A DNA stretch of 6,852 nt from Hyphomicrobiales bacterium. Lineage in GTDB: Bacteria; Pseudomonadota; Alphaproteobacteria; Rhizobiales; JAJFHB01. The DNA is taken from positions 1 to 6,852 of the forward strand of contig JAJFHB010000405.1 of assembly GCA_021775795.1 (NCBI GenBank), written 5' to 3'. Under the pieces are notes generated by a model that saw only the letters and a list, made by a program, of their open reading frames with translations, was not told the origin of the DNA and searched no databases. Within the stretch, counting starts at the first letter, position 1; each line of letters starts with the position of its first letter. Positions 1 to 6,634 of this stretch are shown one piece after another. Made by a program: the position numbers and the translations under genes.

Positions 1-1
1 C

Positions 2-490
2 TATTGCGACAGGGTTGCCTGTGCTGTGGGCCGGTTGTGCGTCAAGATATTCGGCGAACCAGGTCCCAACGGTCGCGCGGTTGCCGACGCTCTCGGGCGG
101 GCACTGCAACTGACAAACATTCTACGTGATGTCCATGAGGATGCAGAACGCGGGCGCATCTATATGCCGCGCGAAATTCTCGAGGGCCATGGGCTCGACA
201 CTACTTCGCCGGAAAAAGTTCTGGCGCATCCTGAACTGCTCGCCGCGTGGAGAAATCTTGCGGGTTATGCGGCGGAAGAATACGAACGCGCAGAACTCGC
301 TCTGGCGGAATGTTCGCCGGAAAAAATGCGACCCGCGCGGATTATGATGGAAGTTTATCGCCGTAATTTTGAGCGGATGATTGCACGGGCGACAATCCAG
401 ATTCCAAAGCCGCCTGCACCGGGCTCGGTCGGGCATTTTCTGCATAAGGCGGAAAAGCTCTACATTGCGGCGCGCTACGGCCTGACCTGA
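2..490 (+). CDS. hpnD: Presqualene diphosphate synthase HpnD, C-terminal part (5' end cut by window edge)
   Basis: HpnD is a trans-prenyltransferase of the squalene/phytoene synthase family. It condenses two farnesyl diphosphates to presqualene diphosphate, the first committed step to squalene in the HpnC/D/E route. The frame is open from base 2, before the first internal start at 26, so the gene enters from the left. About 162 residues are visible; full proteins are roughly 280, so over a third is missing. The visible part begins YCDRVACAVGRL, a helix typical of the family. The second aspartate-rich motif, which binds Mg-diphosphate, follows: NILRDVHEDAERGRIYMP (DVHED, visible residues 43-47). 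The DxxxD aspartates and the arginine before them are intact. The first Asp-rich motif would lie outside the window. The stop is 4 nt before hpnE, which suggests co-transcription. Paralogous HpnC shares the fold; I favour HpnD from the RGRIYMP stretch and its position directly before hpnE. Confidence 0.9.
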   Translation, partial: YCDRVACAVGRLCVKIFGEPGPNGRAVADALGRALQLTNILRDVHEDAERGRIYMPREILEGHGLDTTSPEKVLAHPELLAAWRNLAGYAAEEYERAELALAECSPEKMRPARIMMEVYRRNFERMIARATIQIPKPPAPGSVGHFLHKAEKLYIAARYGLT

Positions 491-494
491 GCAC

Positions 495-1748
495 ATGAGC
501 CGGACCTTGATAGGCGGGGCAGGACTTGCCGGCCTTGCATGCGCTCTCAAGCTGAGCGCCGCAGGCCACGACGTCACCCTCCTCGAAGCCGCGCGCCACG
601 CAGGTGGCCGCTGCCGCTCCTTCCATGACAAACAACTCGATTGCACCATCGACAATGGCAATCATCTTCTGCTCAGCGGCAACTGGGCGGCGCAGGAGTT
701 TTTGAAATCCGTAGGCGCGCAAGACCGTTTGACCGGTCCAGACATTGCGGCCTATCCGTTTTTTGATGTTTCGAACGGCGAACGCTGGACGGTCAGACCA
801 AGCGCTGGCCGCCTGCCCTGGTGGATATTCGATGCCCAGCGCCGGGTAGCCGGCACGAAGCCTTCCGACTATCTGTCCATCGCCCGTCTCCTACGCCGCA
901 ACGATGGAAAAGCACTGCAGGAGGTCATCGCCACAAACGGTGCTCTTTACGAACGGTTTTGGGATCCATTTGTTGTCGCTGTTTTGAACACGGAAACGCC
1001 ACTTGCAGCGGCAGCATTGCTGACACCGGTTCTGCATGAAACTTTCATGCGGGGTGCCGCTTACTGCCGCCCTCTCATTGCCCGCGACGGCCTGTCTGAA
1101 ACATTCATCTCTCCAGCTCTCGAAGAACTGAAGAAGCGTGGTGTCAAAATCAACTTCGGAGCGCGTATCAGTGCTGTAAATCTGAAGGAAGATCAGGTTG
1201 CAAGCATCTCAATCGGCGAGCATGTGACTGAACTCAACCACGACGACAAGCTAGTCCTTGCAATGCCTGCTCCGGTAACGTTGAACCTCGTCGACAGCCT
1301 CACGGGCCCGACAGCATATTCTCCCATCATCAATCTGCACTTTCGGCTTCAACAGCCTCAGACCGTGTTGGCTGACAACAGTTTCATGGGCATTGTCGGC
1401 GGCACCGCGCAATGGCTCTTCGTGCGTGGCGACATTGCTTCGGTCACCATCAGCGCTGCGGACACCCTGGTGGACACCCCCAAGCACAAGATCATAGAAG
1501 CAGTCTGGACAGATGTGGCAAGAGCTCTGAAGCTCGATGTGAATGCAATCCCCGCCTGCCAGGTGATCAAGGAGAGAAGGGCAACTTTCCTGCAAACGCC
1601 GGAACAGGTCGCTCTGCGCCCAGGCCACAGAACACATCTTAGCAACCTGCTGCTGGCCGGTGATTGGACTGACACAGGTGTTCCAGCCACCATAGAAGGC
1701 GCAATACGCTCAGGGTTTTCTGCCGCTGCATGCATAACTGCCCCATGA
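495..1748 (+). CDS. hpnE: Hydroxysqualene dehydroxylase HpnE (squalene-associated FAD-dependent oxidoreductase)
   Basis: HpnE is an FAD-dependent amine-oxidase/phytoene-desaturase-like flavoprotein that reduces hydroxysqualene to squalene, the last step of the HpnCDE route. The 417-residue product has the usual family length. Residues 6-13 (IGGAGLAG) form the GxGxxG dinucleotide-binding loop, followed by an acidic strand end (LLEA, Glu31) and the AGGRCRS stretch (36-42) typical of this flavoprotein superfamily. The C-terminal FAD motif is LLLAGDWTDTGVPATIEGA (about 385-403), with GD contacting the flavin. I see no signal peptide or clear membrane helix; the enzyme probably acts at the membrane surface because its substrate is lipidic. 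The ATG at 495 is 4 nt after the hpnD stop and starts directly into the Rossmann fold. There is no strong Shine-Dalgarno, so translational coupling with hpnD is likely. Its stop overlaps the next gene in an ATGA. Confidence 0.93.
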   Translation: MSRTLIGGAGLAGLACALKLSAAGHDVTLLEAARHAGGRCRSFHDKQLDCTIDNGNHLLLSGNWAAQEFLKSVGAQDRLTGPDIAAYPFFDVSNGERWTVRPSAGRLPWWIFDAQRRVAGTKPSDYLSIARLLRRNDGKALQEVIATNGALYERFWDPFVVAVLNTETPLAAAALLTPVLHETFMRGAAYCRPLIARDGLSETFISPALEELKKRGVKINFGARISAVNLKEDQVASISIGEHVTELNHDDKLVLAMPAPVTLNLVDSLTGPTAYSPIINLHFRLQQPQTVLADNSFMGIVGGTAQWLFVRGDIASVTISAADTLVDTPKHKIIEAVWTDVARALKLDVNAIPACQVIKERRATFLQTPEQVALRPGHRTHLSNLLLAGDWTDTGVPATIEGAIRSGFSAAACITAP

Positions 1749-2452
1749 GTGCTTCACGGCAACGGATCGGCATTGTCACCGGACTGCGTTTCGAACGCGC
1801 TGTCCTGACACGTTGGAAAGGTGCGCTGGGCGGGCTTGCTCCACTTACAGCCTGTGCAGCAGCCAACACAGACAAAGCTCGGACAGCGGCCGAAGAAATG
1901 GTGGCGCAGGGTGTGCGTGGTCTTGTCAGTTTTGGCATAGCCGGAGCACTGAACAACAACCTCAAACCGGGCGTTCTGGTCATCGCACAATGTGTACTCG
2001 ATGAGGATGGCAACCGGTTTGAGACCGACGCTGCATGGTCTGGCCGGTTAAAGGGCATGTTGCTTTCGAATGTCGTGTGCAGTGACGCAACGCTGGTGTC
2101 AGTGGCACAACCGGTAGTGACGGTCGCGGGCAAAGCCAATCTCCATCAAAAGTTTGGAACCGGTGCCGTCGATATGGAATCAGCCGCGGTAGCTCTCATA
2201 GCCCAACGCAATAATCTGCCGTTCCTCGTGGTTCGGGCTATTGCAGATGCAGCGGATCAGGAACTTCCAGAAGTGGCGCTGGCGGCTGCAAACAAGAATG
2301 GGTCCGTAAGCATCGGGGCAGCACTTCGTGCCCTCATTCAACACCCGTCCCAACTCCCCTCCACTCTTCGCTTAGGACGCCAGAGTGGGAGCGCAAAGCG
2401 GACCCTGGCCCGCGTCGCACACGCCGGCCTGCCAAACTTCGGCTTGCTGTAA
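1745..2452 (+). CDS. hpnG: Adenosylhopane nucleosidase HpnG (hopanoid-associated phosphorylase)
   Basis: HpnG belongs to the purine nucleoside phosphorylase/MTA-SAH nucleosidase superfamily. It removes adenine from adenosylhopane, giving the ribosyl(phospho)hopane precursor of C35 hopanoids such as bacteriohopanetetrol. With the start at 1745 the protein has 235 residues. Visible motifs are GIVTGLRFE (9-17), the glycine-rich base-pocket strand SFGIAGALN (62-70), TGAVDMESAAVA (139-150), whose Met-Glu pair binds the ribose in this superfamily, and VVRAIADAAD (162-171), whose Asp168 is the likely base-contacting acid. The short tail rich in Leu, Arg and Ser is in keeping with HpnG proteins. The ATG at 1745 overlaps the hpnE stop as ATGA; an in-frame ATG at 1730 would add MHNCP. 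Neither has a good Shine-Dalgarno, and I chose 1745 because of the coupling overlap. The gene directly follows hpnE with no cyclase gene between them. Confidence 0.92.
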   Translation: MSASRQRIGIVTGLRFERAVLTRWKGALGGLAPLTACAAANTDKARTAAEEMVAQGVRGLVSFGIAGALNNNLKPGVLVIAQCVLDEDGNRFETDAAWSGRLKGMLLSNVVCSDATLVSVAQPVVTVAGKANLHQKFGTGAVDMESAAVALIAQRNNLPFLVVRAIADAADQELPEVALAAANKNGSVSIGAALRALIQHPSQLPSTLRLGRQSGSAKRTLARVAHAGLPNFGLL

Positions 2453-2486
2453 ATCGGTTCAGCTTCGCTTTAAGGCACTGCCAGGA
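2453..2486. other. Short convergent intergenic region between hpnG and hpnH
   Basis: This 34-bp gap separates the stop codons of two converging genes. A small GCCAG/CTGGC inverted repeat with a 6-nt spacer (2480-2495) spans the hpnH stop codon, and an AGC-TTC-GCT mini-stem lies at 2461-2469. Neither is followed by a T-run of useful length on either strand, so I do not call a rho-independent terminator. Transcripts from both sides may overlap here. Confidence 0.4.
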
Positions 2487-3644
2487 CTAGCTGGCCCGGG
2501 CGCGCTCCCCGTCGGCACGCTCTTCGTCAGCGACGACCTTCTCATCATCAGAGAGAAAGTCATACACGTGCTTCTCGAACACATACTCCGCCGGGCGCTG
2601 GTTCTCCAGTGAGATTTCAGGTGCCATGGGCTTTTCCGTATCGACACCCTTCATCCACACGCGCAAGGCTTTGAGCGGGTGTTTCACGGTATCTGCAACC
2701 GAAGTCGGCTCAAAGCCGCAGTGCACCATGCAGTTGGCGCATTTTTCGTAGCGGCCGGTACCGTAAGCGTCCCAGTCTGTGGTTTCCATCAACTCGCGGA
2801 AGCTTGACGTGTAGCCTTCACCAACCAGGTAACAGGGCTTTTGCCAGCCGAATATGTTTCGGGTTGGATTGCCCCACGGGGTGCACATGTATTCCTGGTT
2901 GCCGGCGAGAAAATCGAGATAAAGGGTCGACTGGTTGAACACCCAACCGCGGCCCTTGCCGCGCCGGAAGATGTCACGAAACAACTCTTTTGTTTCGCGG
3001 CGCCTGAGGAAATGATTTTTCGCCGGGGCCCGCTCATAGGCATAGCCCGGAGAGACCGTAATGCTCTCCACACCCAGGGTGCTGACGTAATCGAAAAACT
3101 CTGAAACCTTTTCGGGCTCAGCGTTGTTGAACAGCGTGCAGTTGACCGTTACCCGAAATCCTCTGTCTACCGTTTCCTTGATGGCAGCGACGGCTTTGTC
3201 GAACACGCCATCCTGATCCACGGCAATATCATGCTCTTCCTGCAATCCATCCAGATGAACCGAAAAGGTCAAGTAAGGGCTGGGCGTGAAGAGATCGAGT
3301 TTCTTCTTGAGAAGAAGAGCATTGGTACAAAGATAGACGAATTTCTTGCGTGCAACGATGCCTTCCACAATCTTGTCCATCTCGCGATGGATCAGTGGCT
3401 CACCACCGGGGATGGAGACAATCGGCGCACCGCATTCATCAACAGCCTCAAGGCATTCTTCCACAGAAAGGCGCCGGTCGAGGATCGATTTTGGATAGTC
3501 AATCTTGCCGCAACCCGGGCATGCCAGATTGCATCTGAAGAGGGGCTCAAGCATCAGAACAAGCGGATACCGCTCCACGCCACGAAAGCGCTGTTTCATT
3601 ATGTATGAGCCAACACGAAACTGCTGAATGAAAGGTACGGCCAC
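2487..3644 (-). CDS. hpnH: Radical SAM adenosylhopane synthase HpnH
   Basis: HpnH is a radical SAM enzyme that adds the 5'-deoxyadenosyl radical to hopene (diploptene), forming adenosylhopane and opening the C35 side-chain branch. The cluster motif is CNLACPGC, CxxxCxxC with Cys38, Cys42 and Cys45, followed by GKIDYP. The SAM-binding GGEP is at 80-83. A cysteine in VYLCTN falls at 106, where HpnH is known to have a conserved hydrogen-donor cysteine. The C-terminal half has more cysteines (YMCTPWGNP, QKPCY, KCANCMVHCGFEP), matching the DUF3463-type domain of this family. The tail is charged and probably flexible. I choose the GTG at 3644, giving MAVPFIQQF, over a TTG at 3659 that adds five residues. 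The GTG gives the usual HpnH N-terminus, places the key Cys at 106, and has a GGGG Shine-Dalgarno-like run about 9 nt upstream. It converges on hpnG; hpnN lies upstream on the same strand. Confidence 0.95.
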   Translation of the reverse strand: MAVPFIQQFRVGSYIMKQRFRGVERYPLVLMLEPLFRCNLACPGCGKIDYPKSILDRRLSVEECLEAVDECGAPIVSIPGGEPLIHREMDKIVEGIVARKKFVYLCTNALLLKKKLDLFTPSPYLTFSVHLDGLQEEHDIAVDQDGVFDKAVAAIKETVDRGFRVTVNCTLFNNAEPEKVSEFFDYVSTLGVESITVSPGYAYERAPAKNHFLRRRETKELFRDIFRRGKGRGWVFNQSTLYLDFLAGNQEYMCTPWGNPTRNIFGWQKPCYLVGEGYTSSFRELMETTDWDAYGTGRYEKCANCMVHCGFEPTSVADTVKHPLKALRVWMKGVDTEKPMAPEISLENQRPAEYVFEKHVYDFLSDDEKVVADEERADGERARAS

Positions 3645-3835
3645 CCCTGTACACCCCAACTTATTGTCGTTTCACACACGCTTCAGGCTTTACATGCCTG
3701 ATAGACATTCACCAAAGAGTGCGCGCGCCGAGTTAACGTCGCTGATCCTTCCACATGGCCCTTTTGCAGTGCAGCGTCAAGGTCCATTTCCGAAATTGAA
3801 CGAGACGTGAAGGGTCCTGCATCCGGCGGCGGATA
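3645..3835 (-). promoter_or_regulatory. hpnN-hpnH intergenic region; likely leader or promoter of hpnH
   Basis: About 190 bp without a convincing gene separates the hpnN stop from the chosen hpnH start. This is long for a tightly coupled operon pair and leaves room for an hpnH promoter. I found no -35/-10 pair good enough to mark: a TTGACG and a TTGGTG on the - strand lack good partners. Just after the hpnN stop is an ATCCG/CGGAT 5-bp stem (3821-3834) with no T-run, which is too weak to call a terminator. Small + strand frames here show no family features. Confidence 0.35.
3683..3701 (-). promoter_or_regulatory. Inverted repeat upstream of hpnH (possible operator or leader hairpin)
   Basis: On the + strand, TCAGGC (3683-3688) and GCCTGA (3696-3701) form a perfect 6-bp inverted repeat with a 7-nt spacer, about 40 nt upstream of the hpnH start. 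It could be an operator or a small hairpin in the hpnH leader. There is no adjacent T-run, so it is not a terminator. A repeat of this size can occur by chance, so the regulatory reading is only a suggestion. Confidence 0.25.
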
Positions 3836-6487
3836 TCACTCCCCGTAAGAGGATTCCGGTCGTTCCGGCACAGGTCTCGTCAGGAAGGAAATTACCGTTG
3901 GCAGCACGACCAGTGTCGAGAGCAGCGTAAACGATATTGCGATGGTCAAAAGCAACCCCATGGAAGCCAGACCCTGGTGGCTGGAAATGCTCAGGCTTGC
4001 AAATGAGCCAATGGTTGTGAGAGCACTGAGTAACACGGCCCGCGGCGTGTTGGTCTCCATGAAGTTTTCGGTACCATTCCCAGACAGCACTCGGACCACC
4101 AGATGGACGCCGCCGGCGACACCGAGCCCGATCAGCAGTGGCAGCACAATGACATTCGCAAAATTGAAGGCAATCCCGAACCACACAGTTGCCGCAAGAG
4201 TGAGGATGCCAGACAGGATTATCGGCAAAAACACGAGCAGAACTCCGATGATGCTTCGCAATGCGATCAACAACACCACAAATATCAAGACACCGGCCAC
4301 GCCTGTGGCAATGAACATGGATTCCACAACGACGTCGCTGGATTTCACGATTTCAACGGTCGTACCCGTTGCTCGCGGTGCAACGGCAAGTACGGCATTC
4401 ACGAAGGTACGCAATTGAGTTTCGTCTGACAGATTTTGCGATGGCAGCACTTCAAGACGAAATTTGCCGTCCGCACTGATGTAACGGTTGCGGATCGAAT
4501 CCGGGAGCGTTTCGAGGGTTACTTCAGTTCCCGAAACGGAAGTGTTGATACGGTCGACCACACCCGGAAGCTTTCGGAAGATGGCATATTCCAGTTCGGC
4601 ATCACGTGCGGGATCGCCCGCGGACGATTGAATGTAAAGCTGCAGGCTCTCAGCCAACCGCAAGGCAGCGGGTGCTGATTGATCATCGGCCGCTGAAACA
4701 AACTGTTGGATGTATCCCTGAATAGTTGCCAGCGCCTGCGTGCGTGCCTCCGTCCCGATATCGGTTGGCTCACGCAAATTCACCCGCTCCATTCCCAAGC
4801 GAAGCGTCTGTACAACAGGCAACTTACGCTCCTGCCCCAACGGCAGGAAAGTAAGTGCAGATACCACACCGCGCACATCATCCAACGCTGTCAGGTCCTG
4901 AACGGCCGATGCGATGGCTGCTTCATCGTCAACAATCAACTGAATGATGTAAGGCGAAGTTGCACCATTTTCGAATAGCTCAAGGAACGCCTGAACTGAT
5001 GGCGTTTCAGGGTCTTTCAAGGCGACGGGATCTCCATCGAACCTGACCTGGGAGAGAAAGAAGACGGCCACAATGCATGCCAACATTGTTGCCCCGGTTG
5101 CCCACAAACGCCAATGCCGAAGCAGCCGGATTTGCGGCGCTTTCGCGTGCCGCTTATCACCATCAAAAGTGGGGGTCAGCGGCATCAGAGAAAGCAATGC
5201 GGGAAGAACCGTGAGAGAACAGATAAACGCTATCAGCATGCCTGCGGCTGAAATTATGCCGAGTTGCGCCATGCCGTGGAATGATGTCGGTGTGAAAGCC
5301 AGAAAGCCCATCGCCGCGGCGCCAGTGCACATCGCAAGCGCACCCCCTACCCCGATGCTGGTATTGGACAAGGCAAGGCGGAGAGGTCTTCCCCGTTTTG
5401 TCTCTTCCTCATAACGCAGGGCAAAGTGAATTGCGAAGTCGATCCCCAGACCCAGGAAGAGAACAGCAAAGGCGACCGAAATCAGGTTGAGGTAACCGAT
5501 CGCAATTGTGGCAAAGCCCGCTGTGCACAAGAGCCCGATGACGAGGGTAAGTATGGATGCTGCAACAAGACGCCAGGATCGTACACCAAAAGTCAGTACA
5601 ACGCTGACAAGCACCAGCGAAATTATGCCCGCAAGAATGGAGCTGTCAGTGACGCTGCGCATTTCTTCCGCCGAAAGCGCGATATCACCCGTAAAGCGGA
5701 TTTGCACAGCACCGGAAAAATTTGTCTCCGGGTCGTTTGCAAGCTGCTGCGCTTCCTGCATTGCCTCTTCCGCAGGCGCAAGAGACTGAAAATTCAGCAC
5801 TGGTTTGATGAAGACAAACCGGCGTGTGCCGCTACGCTCGCTTGAGCCTGCTGCCAGAAAGCTCTCCCAATCCAGATCATCCCGACGTCCTTGTGAGTGG
5901 GCAAGGAACACCCGGTTCAACTCATCCAGAAACGGCAGGAAGTTCGCAAGCGTTGCGCCCTGCTGCAACTGGGAGCCCAAACCCTGAAACACTGTGACCA
6001 GGCCGCGCATGGTCTGGTCGTTCGAGAGAGCGGCAATCAACGGCAGACCGGCCTGCAACTGTGTAGCAACCTGGTTTAGCTCTGCTTCACTCAAATAGAG
6101 CATGCCGTGGCTGTCGAAAAACGTATCGACACCAGGTGCGTAAACATCGGTAAACAAGTCCGGCCGTGTCTCGAAGGACGTCACCAAAGAACGGGCGGCT
6201 TCCGTTGCAAGCTCGGATGTTTCAGCATCAACCACCGCAATTAGGGTTCTGTCCAGTTGAGGAAACAGGCGCGCGAACTCTTCGTAACGCTTCCGGAAAT
6301 CCAGATCAGGGTCGATCATGCCGGACAAGTTCGTGTTGACCGAAAGGAAGAGCGTTGTTGTTCCGAGAGCTGCCGCCGCGACCAGAAATGCCGAAACAAC
6401 AACGGCTCGGGCATGAAGGACACAAAAGTCAACACAACCGGCAAGGCTGTCCTGTATGCGCGCACTCAGTTTGTTTGCAAAAGACAT
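3836..6487 (-). CDS. hpnN: Hopanoid transporter HpnN (RND/MMPL family)
   Basis: HpnN is an inner-membrane RND-superfamily exporter required to move hopanoids to the outer membrane. The 883-residue product has the duplicated RND plan. TM1 is at about 28-50, then a large periplasmic domain (about 51-280). Five TMs follow at about 284-433, including GLGIDFAIHFALRYEEE (346-362), the TM4 motif with the proton-relay-type Asp350. TM7 is at about 462-480, then a second periplasmic domain (about 481-722). Five C-terminal TMs lie at about 726-867. The second-half counterpart of the Asp motif reads GLGVAGGVHLVVR, with no aspartate. The ATG at 6487 is supported by an in-frame TAG 15-17 nt upstream and by the next Met lying only at residue 57, after TM1. 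The Shine-Dalgarno is poor (AGG about 15 nt upstream). Upstream DNA contains 18-bp tandem repeats. MMPL lipid exporters are similar; the hpn neighbours and length make HpnN the best call. Confidence 0.92.
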   Translation of the reverse strand: MSFANKLSARIQDSLAGCVDFCVLHARAVVVSAFLVAAAALGTTTLFLSVNTNLSGMIDPDLDFRKRYEEFARLFPQLDRTLIAVVDAETSELATEAARSLVTSFETRPDLFTDVYAPGVDTFFDSHGMLYLSEAELNQVATQLQAGLPLIAALSNDQTMRGLVTVFQGLGSQLQQGATLANFLPFLDELNRVFLAHSQGRRDDLDWESFLAAGSSERSGTRRFVFIKPVLNFQSLAPAEEAMQEAQQLANDPETNFSGAVQIRFTGDIALSAEEMRSVTDSSILAGIISLVLVSVVLTFGVRSWRLVAASILTLVIGLLCTAGFATIAIGYLNLISVAFAVLFLGLGIDFAIHFALRYEEETKRGRPLRLALSNTSIGVGGALAMCTGAAAMGFLAFTPTSFHGMAQLGIISAAGMLIAFICSLTVLPALLSLMPLTPTFDGDKRHAKAPQIRLLRHWRLWATGATMLACIVAVFFLSQVRFDGDPVALKDPETPSVQAFLELFENGATSPYIIQLIVDDEAAIASAVQDLTALDDVRGVVSALTFLPLGQERKLPVVQTLRLGMERVNLREPTDIGTEARTQALATIQGYIQQFVSAADDQSAPAALRLAESLQLYIQSSAGDPARDAELEYAIFRKLPGVVDRINTSVSGTEVTLETLPDSIRNRYISADGKFRLEVLPSQNLSDETQLRTFVNAVLAVAPRATGTTVEIVKSSDVVVESMFIATGVAGVLIFVVLLIALRSIIGVLLVFLPIILSGILTLAATVWFGIAFNFANVIVLPLLIGLGVAGGVHLVVRVLSGNGTENFMETNTPRAVLLSALTTIGSFASLSISSHQGLASMGLLLTIAISFTLLSTLVVLPTVISFLTRPVPERPESSYGE

Positions 6488-6499
6488 ATTTGGACAATG

Positions 6500-6571
6500 C
6501 TACCTAAAATATCCGGGCTACCCAAAATATCCGGGCTACCTGGACCACCCGGGCTACCTGGAGCGCCCAGC
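6500..6571. repeat. Four 18-bp tandem repeats next to the hpnN start
   Basis: Four end-to-end 18-bp units start at 6500, 6518, 6536 and 6554. The first is CTACCTAAAATATCCGGG and the second differs at one base. The third, CTACCTGGACCACCCGGG, and the fourth, CTACCTGGAGCGCCCAGC, keep the CTACCT start but have a GC-rich middle. Read on + in one frame they encode Gly-Leu-Pro-like collagenous triplets, but that frame is mostly antisense to hpnN and is not believed to be a gene. The array begins 12 bp upstream of the hpnN ATG, so it may lie in the hpnN leader or promoter. Slippage is a likely origin. Confidence 0.85.
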
Positions 6572-6596
6572 TGCGATAAATCGTTGCTGCTTCAAT

Positions 6597-6614
6597 AACG
6601 GGATACATTCCGTT
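6597..6614. promoter_or_regulatory. Imperfect 18-bp palindrome (candidate operator)
   Basis: AACGGGATACATTCCGTT has perfect AACGG/CCGTT arms and further AT/AT symmetry, with 14 of 18 positions symmetric. It lies 21 bp before the + strand start at 6635 and about 110 bp from the hpnN start. Its size and place fit a dimeric regulator site, but no regulator is visible and no family is assigned. Confidence 0.35.
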
Positions 6615-6615
6615 T

Positions 6616-6626
6616 CCTTGACAAGG
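6616..6626. promoter_or_regulatory. CCTTGACAAGG palindrome overlapping the ribosome-binding region
   Basis: A perfect 5-bp inverted repeat around one central A. Its right arm supplies AAGG, 8 nt before the ATG at 6635, and is the likely Shine-Dalgarno of that frame. The core also reads TTGACA. It could be an operator half of a pair with 6597-6614, or chance; the one-base loop makes an RNA hairpin unlikely. Confidence 0.3.
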
Positions 6627-6634
6627 CGTTAGGA

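Larger units (their letters stand above)
6488..6634. promoter_or_regulatory. Divergent intergenic region between hpnN and the right-edge gene
   Basis: This 147-bp region separates the start of hpnN (leftward) from the rightward frame at 6635, so it should hold both promoters. It contains the 18-bp tandem repeats (6500-6571) and two palindromes (6597-6614, 6616-6626). A TTGACA at 6618-6623 matches a -35 hexamer but is only 11 nt before the + strand ATG, too close to drive that gene from that start. The - strand TTGTCA of the same site has no clear -10 at 16-18 nt. No promoter can be assigned base by base. Confidence 0.5.

Noticed and set aside
1639..2139. A 166-codon - strand frame over hpnE/hpnG.
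   Set aside because: It lies antisense to two well-supported genes, is low in recognisable structure, and has no family motif.
3821..3834. ATCCG/CGGAT stem as a terminator after hpnN.
   Set aside because: The stem is only 5 bp with no T-run on the transcribed strand.
5426..5845. A 139-codon + strand frame inside hpnN.
   Set aside because: Composition is rich in Lys, Arg and Cys, as in antisense shadows; hpnN in the other direction is a clear full-length transporter.
6257..6598. A + strand frame ending in a collagen-like Gly-Leu-Pro stretch.
   Set aside because: Most of it is antisense to hpnN, and the collagen-like tail is only the translation of the 18-bp tandem repeats. There is no family feature or good start.
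6618..6623. TTGACA as a -35 box for the right-edge gene.
   Set aside because: It is only 11 nt before the ATG, so no -10 could fit upstream of the start; no acceptable -10 is found at 16-18 nt either.
6600..6623. A general-stress EcfG-type promoter (GGAA...CGTT) reading towards hpnN.
   Set aside because: The spacing between the GGAA and CGTT elements is clearly shorter than the 16-17 nt expected for that sigma factor.
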